From: Flavobacterium sp.
GTDB taxonomy: Bacteria > Bacteroidota > Bacteroidia > Flavobacteriales > Flavobacteriaceae
DNA length: 64,000 bases
Direction: 5' to 3'
Assembly (NCBI GenBank): GCA_016721735.1
Contig: JADKHM010000005.1
Span: 14,790-78,789, forward strand
In this document: piece after piece, positions 58,235 to 64,000 of the stretch
How the letters are laid out: every line of letters starts with the position of its first letter
How positions within the stretch are numbered: the first letter of the stretch is position 1
Program-made: the position numbers and the translations under genes
The notes under the pieces: model-generated
Told to the model about the DNA's origin: nothing
The model's input: the letters and a program-made list of their open reading frames with translations, nothing else
Database searches by the model: none

Positions 58235-58873
58235 TTACAACACCTTTTTGAGCGTTTCTTTCAACTCACTGAGCATCATGGCCGTGGCACCCCAAACATA
58301 ATGATCGTAGATTTTAAAGGCAGGAACATCAATCGATTGAGAATAAGCGGTATCCATTTTCTTTATTGTAGCTATTTTATCATCTAGAAATTGATGTAAC
58401 GGAAACTCAATAATTCCAGCCACTTCTTCGGGATCGGGATTAAAGCGAAGTTCCTCCAAACTATAGCCCATAAAAGGATAAACCATAAAATTACTGGGCG
58501 GAATATACACTTCTGTAAAAGCACGAACGACCTGAATTTGATGTGGCGCAATGCCAACTTCTTCGTGCGTTTCCCGTAAAGCTGTGTGTTGGTGACTTTC
58601 ATCTTCCAACTCGACTTTACCGCCAGGAAAAGCGATTTGAGAAGAATGCACGCCAGGATAGGAATTGCGCTGAATGAGCACCAAATGCGTTTGCGATTGC
58701 TTCGGATATAACAACATCATGACGGCAGCTTTTCGTGGTTTTTGGATTTCAAAATCGATGGCTTTCATCAAGTCTTTGCGTTCAGGAGGCGTCATCAGAT
58801 CATGCGCTGCCTCTGCGGGAAGTTTTTCGCGTTCGAGTTGTGGAATGCACTGCAGAAAATCTTGAAAATCCAT
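58235..58873 (-). CDS. Nudix hydrolase, CoA pyrophosphatase type
   Basis: This 212-residue protein has the Nudix box GGKVELEDESHQHTALRETHEEVGI, matching G-x5-E-x7-REUxEExGU. The upstream segment RKAAVMMLLYPKQSQTHLVLIQRN fits the UPF0035 motif of CoA pyrophosphatases (NudL type), which cut CoA into phosphopantetheine and ADP. It is probably co-transcribed with the acyltransferase, which suggests a link to acyl-CoA metabolism (inference). Confidence 0.9.
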   Translation of the reverse strand: MDFQDFLQCIPQLEREKLPAEAAHDLMTPPERKDLMKAIDFEIQKPRKAAVMMLLYPKQSQTHLVLIQRNSYPGVHSSQIAFPGGKVELEDESHQHTALRETHEEVGIAPHQIQVVRAFTEVYIPPSNFMVYPFMGYSLEELRFNPDPEEVAGIIEFPLHQFLDDKIATIKKMDTAYSQSIDVPAFKIYDHYVWGATAMMLSELKETLKKVL

Positions 58874-58954
58874 GACAAAGTGTAATTTTGCGATTCGAAG
58901 ACAGGACGATTGTTTACGAATTTACGAAAATTCTATAGAGGATAATGAATTAAA

Positions 58955-59005
58955 CCGCAGATTCACAGATTTCCGCAACTAAATTTTAAATCTGCGAATC
59001 TGCGG
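58955..59005. repeat. Imperfect palindrome CCGCAGATTC...
   Basis: Arms 58955-58971 and 58989-59005 are complementary over 17 nt with one mismatch. It is not placed as a terminator for either neighbour, both of which start nearby. The core word CGCAGATT recurs at 28425 and 33840. Confidence 0.75.
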
Positions 59006-59063
59006 TGATACTTAGAATACAATTAGCAAGTGACTTTTCTTATAAAAGAAATTAAAAAAAAAT

Positions 59064-59498
59064 ATGTACTCCAAACAAGAAAATCAAAAATTAAAGCAAG
59101 AATTCTGGGTAACCTTTGCGCAAAAATATCCGAGAAAATGGGTTTTATACGATACGAAAATCAAAGATTTCTCCTTCAAATTTTTTGTAGACAATACCAA
59201 AGCGCAGGTGAGCATTGAGATTGAACATCGCTCTGAAGAAAAACGCCATGCCTATTTCGAAAAACTAGAAGCTCTGAAAGCTATTTTAGAAGACGAGTTT
59301 ATTCAAGATTTGGTATTTCAAAAAAACCATACGCTAGAAAACGGCAAAACCATCAGTAGAATTTGGGTAGAACAATTGGGAATTTCGGTTAGCAACCGAA
59401 GTTATTGGGATACGATTTTCGACTTCTTCTTTGAAAAGATGAATGCTTTAGAGCTATTTTATTTGGAGTACGACGAATTTATCAAAGATATCGATTGA
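59064..59498 (+). CDS. DUF4268 domain-containing protein
   Basis: This 144-residue protein matches DUF4268: FWVTFAQKYPRKWVLYDTKIKDFSFKFFVDN, then VSIEIEHRSEEKRHAYFEKLEALK, ending with LFYLEYDEFIKDID. DUF4268 is found alone, as here, or fused to nuclease-like domains, and its role is not established. There is no signal peptide. It is a single gene between a palindrome and a GC-rich repeat region. Confidence 0.85.
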   Translation: MYSKQENQKLKQEFWVTFAQKYPRKWVLYDTKIKDFSFKFFVDNTKAQVSIEIEHRSEEKRHAYFEKLEALKAILEDEFIQDLVFQKNHTLENGKTISRIWVEQLGISVSNRSYWDTIFDFFFEKMNALELFYLEYDEFIKDID

Positions 59499-59709
59499 TT
59501 TTTAGCTCCGCTTTGTTCGGCTTTAAGCCTCGGGCGTGCGTGCCGGCTCAAGAACATTTTGCTTATTCATGAACTTTTTGCGAGCCGTCGGGCTATTCGC
59601 TCTTAGTCCTCGCCGCTCCGCTGTACTGCGCGACCGTGGACTACCGCTGCACACGAGCGATAGCGAATTGGCGAAGCAATCCCTCACGCATACTACAGTA
59701 ATTTTAATA
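59499..59709. other. GC-richer gene-free stretch with dispersed word repeats
   Basis: Base composition differs from the surroundings. It contains TTGTTCGGCTTTAAGCCTCG, related to a stretch at 44762-44790, and GCGAATTGGCGAAGCAATCC, related to 60566-60593. I see no gene here. Confidence 0.5.
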
Positions 59710-60438
59710 TTAATTCTTGATACAACGCACTGAATATCCGAAAGTTTTATGAAAGCCCGCCCTTCCAATACTTCCATTAACAAATCCTATGGCTCGCATC
59801 CAAGCACCTTGTGTAGCACTTTCAGACGAACTCCACCACACCCCATCAAGTTCAACTCGGTCGAACGTACCATTGTTATCACGGTTTCCTCCCGGTAATC
59901 CAGTAAAACGGCTACTATTAGTAGCTCCCCCATTTGGAGAAGCCCATAAAAAAGTAGCCTTCATTTTTCCCACCAGCAACTGAAGCACCTCCTAAATGGG
60001 TTACTAAAGTATTCCATTCTGTATCTGTAGGAACATGATACCCATTGGAGCTAAACCTCTTGGGTCATTAACTGCATACCAATTGTATAGTTTGCCATAC
60101 TCTATGCCGTTTTCTGTTTGATTTTCATAATAACACCAAGCACCCGTGGTTAAGTTTTGCCAGTAAAAATCTGCCCATAGTGATTCATTTTGGATTTGGG
60201 GAATTAGATCGCCATTTCTATAACGACTCACATTTAAATTGGTTTGTGTCCAACTTTGGTTACCAATAATAACTATTTTGTATATATTACCGTCAATATC
60301 TGTGACCGTATTTTGTTGAATTGGAATTGTTGGTCTTGCAGCCACTTGGTTTTGTTTTTTGGTTTCTTCGTTAGAACACGAAATTATCCCCATTACTAAA
60401 ACTAAGATTGAAGCGATGACGAAGTAATATCTTTTCAT
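59710..60438 (-). pseudogene. FISUMP-domain lipoprotein (copy c), two compensating frameshifts
   Basis: The start frame (60438-60004) has a lipoprotein signal (GIISC), the segment SNEETKKQNQVAARPT and the beginning of a FISUMP domain (NLNVSRYRNGDLIPQ, GKLYNWYAVNDPRGLAP). The end frame (59988-59710) completes it (GGATNSSRFTGLPGG, FGYSVRCIKN). They join through one missing base at 60040-60041 and one extra base in the T5 at 59964-59968, giving 242 residues. The restored middle reads GYHVPTDTEWNTLVTHLGG, exactly the family pattern. It is a short paralogue of copy d. Confidence 0.82.
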
Positions 60439-60594
60439 GATGATGACTTTTAAAGCTTTATAAAAGTATTAAAAATATTAATGGCTACAACCTTTCTCTT
60501 CGCGGCTTTGCGGCTTTGCGAGCAAAAAAAACAAAAAAAGCGGTCCGGCTATACGCAAACCCTAGCGAAGCGAATTGGCTAGGCAATCTCTCAC

Positions 60595-62621
60595 TTAATC
60601 CTTGACACATCGCACCGAAAAACCAAGACTTTTATTATTGTAAGGATTGTCTATTCCGCCCTTATTGTATGTTAAGTAGAAATTCCGAGCGTTTGTAGTA
60701 TCAACCTCTGAGGAAGTCCACCATCCGCCTGTCTTGTGAATATTGCTAAATCCCCCATAGGTGCCGCAATAACCTCCCGGAAGACCAGTAAAGCCGCTTA
60801 CGTTAGTAGCTGCTGTATTCGGATCTTGCCAAAGTGTGGTACCCGTTGCTTTCATCTTTCCTCCACAATCAATGCCTGCACCCAAAAAGGTAACTAACAC
60901 TATCAATTCATCTCCTGTGGACACATGCCAACCCGCTGGTACAAGTGCTTTGTTCGGTGTATTTGGGTCATTATCGTGAATCCCTGCTATAGCATACCAA
61001 TTGTACAGCTTGCCATAGATAGTGCCATTGGCTGCGCTATTGCTGTAATAACACCAAGCACCAGTAGTTAAACTGGACCATTGTGTTGCGTTGGTCACTT
61101 GCGGAATAGGTGTTCCATCAGTATAACGAGAAACGTTAAGATTTTGCTGCGTCCAAATTTGTTGCCCAATGGTAACGGTTGTGTAAAAGTTTTGATCAAT
61201 ATCATAAAGTTGCCCTACTGCATTATTTTCATCAGAACAAGCTTGTAGCGTTCCTAAAGCTATGGTTTGGTTATTAAGTGTTCCTATTTGTAGTGATGTA
61301 GATTTTGAACTATCAAAATCAATTCCTTGCAAGTTGAAACTTGTTGCTGCAACAGAACAACTTAAAACGGTAAAACTAAACGAACCATCAGTTACTTGCG
61401 AATATAAAAATTGTCCTGCACTTTGCAACCAAACATAGCCATTGGTGACAGGAGCAGTGTCGCAATTTGTTAACGTCCCTTGAATAACAGTAGTATTTAA
61501 TGCCGATGCAGGGACAATTATTGTCTCTAAAACCGTATTGCTAGAAAACGGACCTATTTGCTGCGTATAAATGATTTGATTCGGACAAGCTGGATTGGTA
61601 CTGTAGATATTCATCGTTAAGGTTTGATTGGCAGGAACCCATCCAGAAACTTCACCTGCTGCATTCGTGTATCCAGGAGCAATCGAACTTCCAATCGGAG
61701 TGTTTCGTACTAATTCAACACGCACGTTCGCTAGAGGAATTTGGTTAGAATCTAAAACGGTAACTCCTAAACTTACCGTCGGAAAAGGCGCGTCACAATT
61801 CCACCATGAAAAATGGTTTACTGCACCTATATATTTAGTTCCAACTTTGGTGGCGCTGCCTTCTTCTTTCCAATAGCCAAGAGTTTCATCAAAATACCAC
61901 AAAGGTATTGTTGTGGGAGCAGTAGCTAATTGAGAAGCACTGATTGGCATTTCTATACTAGTTGGATTTACAATTTGCAACTTATTGCCACTAGCATCTT
62001 GCAGTTCCACATTCATCATTCCGTAAGTTTCCAATATGCGTTGTGCGCCACTGCTGTTTTGAGCCATCAAACTACCTGGCATTTTATCTACTGTGGTGGC
62101 ATCAGCTGGGTCTAAATGATGCATCATTACTTTGACAGGACCAGAATAAGCGGCGCCTGATTCGGTTTTAAAATTGCCATCAAACGATACTTTGCTCCGT
62201 TGCTTAAAGGCACTTCACTTTGGGTTCCACTAGAAATCGTTGCCTGAACGGTTGCAGTTAGCATCACGATTTTAATCGTAGTTGATCCTGAATTTGGAAC
62301 GACTGTTCGAGACCCATTGATATATCCAGTTTTCTTTGCCGTGATGTAGGCAAATTTTTCAAACACCGTAGCGTCTTTTATAGCGAAAATACCTTTTGCG
62401 TCAGTGTATTTAGTAACCGCACCCACTTTTACTTCAACGCCTTCAATGGGTTGCGAACTTTCATCGATGACTTGTCCAATAAAATCGCTATTGACTGCAT
62501 TTCCAAAATTTTCAGTAAAATTATCCGTGGGAACATTGGTGTTGGAGCTGTTCTCGCTACTACTGCAATTCACTAAGGTAAAAACAAGAAATAATACAAC
62601 AATGGTTAGTGCACTTTTCAT
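60595..62621 (-). pseudogene. FISUMP-domain lipoprotein (copy b), one frameshift
   Basis: The frames 62621-62127 and 62127-60595 form one 675-residue protein when one base is restored near 62194 (the sequence has TTTGCTCC where the frame needs TTTGGCTCC). It is collinear with copy a at 11822-13868: lipobox (LVNCSSS), carboxypeptidase-regulatory-like domain, MHHLDPADAT, HFSWWNC, two beta-rich segments, and the FISUMP domain (NLNVSRYTDGTPIPQ, GKLYNWYAIAGIHD, FSVRCVKD). The two paralogues break at different places, so neither break was inherited from a common broken ancestor. Confidence 0.83.
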
Positions 62622-62805
62622 AACAATACAGATTTAGTTGGTGGTAAAAACTGACTTATTTTTTTAAAGGTAGTACTTTATTTGATTTGCATGACAACTG
62701 AAGGGAAATAATTACTTGAAGCTTAGGCTTACAAATGAATAAGAAACAGCAAAATGATGATTAATTAAATCAAAAAAATGCAACCTTAACGAACTTCCAA
62801 TTGTA

Positions 62806-62839
62806 AACAAAAACGCCTTCAAACTCTTGAAGGCTTTTT
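62806..62839 (-). terminator. Terminator of FISUMP copy d
   Basis: GCCTTCAA pairs with TTGAAGGC around a 4-nt loop, with an A-rich left side giving U's on the minus strand, 30 nt past the stop. Confidence 0.8.
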
Positions 62840-62868
62840 AATTTTCATAATTAAAATAAACGATGGTT

Positions 62869-63573
62869 CTAATTTTTGATGCAGCGCACGGAATAACCGT
62901 ATCTTTTATAATGAGAATATCTATTAGAATTTTGGGAACTTCTATTAAGTTGATAGCAAACAGCAATTGAAAATGGGTCAACTGAATTAACAGCTTCTGT
63001 TGAACTCCACCATCCTCCGACGACTTGAACATCTTGGTAACTTCCTGGCGAATCATAGTAGAAAACGCAACCTCCTGGGAGGCCTCTAAAACCAACCTCA
63101 TTTGTTGCTCCAGTGTTTGGACTTTACCAATGATTTGTGCCAGTCTCTTTCATCTTACCACCAGCATTGGAAGCACCACCAAGAAAATTAATTAGGGTAG
63201 TCCATTCTGTATCACTAGGGACATGAAAGCCTTCTGGAGCTAATCCTCTTGAATCGTTTACAGCATACCAATTGTATAATTTCCCGTAAACAGTTCCATT
63301 AGTTGAGATATTATTGTAATAAGTCCAAGCAGGATAATTTATATACGCCCATTGAGATGCATCTGGCACATGTGGAATAAGATCACCGTTCCTAAAACGA
63401 CTTACGTTTAGGTTTTTGGTCGTCCAAACTTGCGTGCCAATTTGTACTTCTCCATTTTGTATTGGCACTGTTGGTCTTGCAGCCACTTGATTTTGCGTTT
63501 TGGTTTCTTCGTTAGAACAAGAGAGCAATCCAAGAAATAAAATTAAGAGTATGATGTAGTAGTATATTTTCAT
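62869..63573 (-). pseudogene. FISUMP-domain lipoprotein (copy d), in-frame stop codon
   Basis: Starts with a lipoprotein signal (LLSC) and SNEETKTQNQVAARPT, nearly as in copy c. The FISUMP domain reads NLNVSRFRNGDLIPH, GKLYNWYAVNDSRGLAP, GFHVPSDTEW, GGKMKETGTNHW and then meets TAA at 63124-63126. The same frame continues without a shift as SPNTGATNEVGFRGLPGG to YSVRCIKN and a TAG at 62869. Other copies have Gln at the stop position (NWQAPN in copy a), so one C-to-T change from CAA explains the stop. The full frame is 234 residues. Confidence 0.85.
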
Positions 63574-63684
63574 GAATTCACTTTTTAATATTATAAAAGT
63601 AGCATTTTTATTTACTAAAATAACTTGTTATCTTTCCTTTGCGACTTAGCGCCTTTTTGAGCTAAAACATAAAACCCATAAGAA

Positions 63685-63716
63685 ACAAAAACCCGTTGTT
63701 TTCCCAACGGGTTTCT
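63685..63716 (-). terminator. Terminator of the rRNA operon
   Basis: AAACCCGTTG and CAACGGGTTT form a perfect stem just past the 5S 3' end, with A's on the left giving U's on the minus strand. Confidence 0.85.
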
Positions 63717-63723
63717 CTAAAAA

Positions 63724-63823
63724 AGGCGGCGACATACTCTCCCACAAATTGCAGTACCATCTGCGCAGGCGGGCTTAACTCTGTTCGGGATGGGAAGAGG
63801 TAAGCCCGCACTGTCTTTCCTAT
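63724..63823 (-). rRNA. rrf: 5S ribosomal RNA
   Basis: The minus strand contains the 5S core CCTCTTCCCATCCCGAACAG, AAGCCCGCCTGCGCAGATGG, TACTGC and GGGAGAGTATGTCGCCGCC. The segment after GAACAGAG reads TTAAGCC where most 5S genes have AAGTTAAGCC, so about three bases seem missing. The usual 5' strand complementary to GCCGCC is not seen, so the 5' boundary is approximate. Confidence 0.85.
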
Positions 63824-64000
63824 AGGGGTTGGTTGTTGGTTGTTGGTTTTTGGTTGTTGGTGTTTCCATCAACTACCAACCATCAACTATCAACCGCTCG
63901 CGTCGAGCAAATATCTTAACATACTGAGATAAAGAAAAAATTATTTGATTTAGAAAGTTTCTCCAGCCTCTTGCGAGGCTGGACCGTATAAACTTACGGG
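63824..64000 (-). other. 5S-23S spacer, probably reaching the 3' edge of 23S rRNA
   Basis: Contains GTTGTTG-type heptad repeats at 63828-63870, complementary CAACTACCAACCATCAAC words at 63871-63892, and a stable hairpin (CCAGCCTC/GAGGCTGG, 63963-63982). The last bases could be the 23S 3' end; too little is present to be sure. Confidence 0.45.

Noticed and set aside
62838..63101. Separate 87-codon minus-strand gene
   Set aside because: It lies in a different frame over the C-terminal half of FISUMP copy d, whose own frame carries the family motifs.

Overview
The window is a stretch of AT-rich chromosome from a member of the Flavobacteriaceae, most likely Flavobacterium or a close relative. 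The evidence is lineage-specific: seven reading frames end in (or can be read into) a type IX secretion (T9SS) C-terminal sorting domain, and there is a gldI gliding lipoprotein. There is also a type III glutamine synthetase, fused cyclophilin-FKBP isomerases, FISUMP lipoproteins, TAnnTTTG-like -7 boxes and no clear Shine-Dalgarno sequences. No tRNA, CRISPR array, transposase or integrase was found. A 5S rRNA gene, and probably the very end of a 23S gene, close the right edge, so the window ends in an rRNA operon on the minus strand.

Layout. 1-5.7 kb: a plus-strand cluster of surface and secreted proteins (CotH kinase, YHYH protein, sulfatase, and the formylglycine-generating enzyme that should activate the sulfatase). 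5.7-15 kb: minus-strand secreted proteins, namely a leucine-rich-repeat T9SS protein, three tandem exported phage-tail-collar proteins followed by a large T9SS protein, a FISUMP lipoprotein, and a lipoprotein built from the same repeat domain as the large T9SS protein. 15-24 kb: a housekeeping block (guaA, two LysM proteins, OsmC, DUF3820, pyrG, yidC). 24-28.5 kb: crcB, then a DHH phosphoesterase, gldI and two PPIase fusions. 28.5-42 kb: a T9SS delta-60 repeat protein inserted beside purM, twin OmpA-domain proteins, glnN, a TerC-family protein, small genes and icmF. 42-59.5 kb: purU, a DUF4197 protein, an alpha/beta hydrolase, a metal receptor, a GH16 glucanase, pyrF, prfA, pepD, a DUF3810 protein, an NADH dehydrogenase, an ECF sigma factor with a membrane partner, an acyltransferase and a Nudix hydrolase. 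59.7-63.6 kb: three FISUMP genes in tandem, then the rRNA genes.

Three things stand out. First, at least five intergenic copies of a structured repeat are present, each with conserved flanks around a variable hairpin whose two arms change together. Second, at two unrelated sites an accessory exported-protein gene sits directly after the 3' end of a conserved gene, and a second, diverged copy of that 3' end lies on the far side. This looks like integration or recombination at gene 3' ends. Third, many genes are broken by single-base indels, mostly in short A/T runs, including the essential yidC. I read most of these as sequence errors, but all four FISUMP genes are disrupted (one by a stop codon), and yidC also lacks roughly 100 internal codons.
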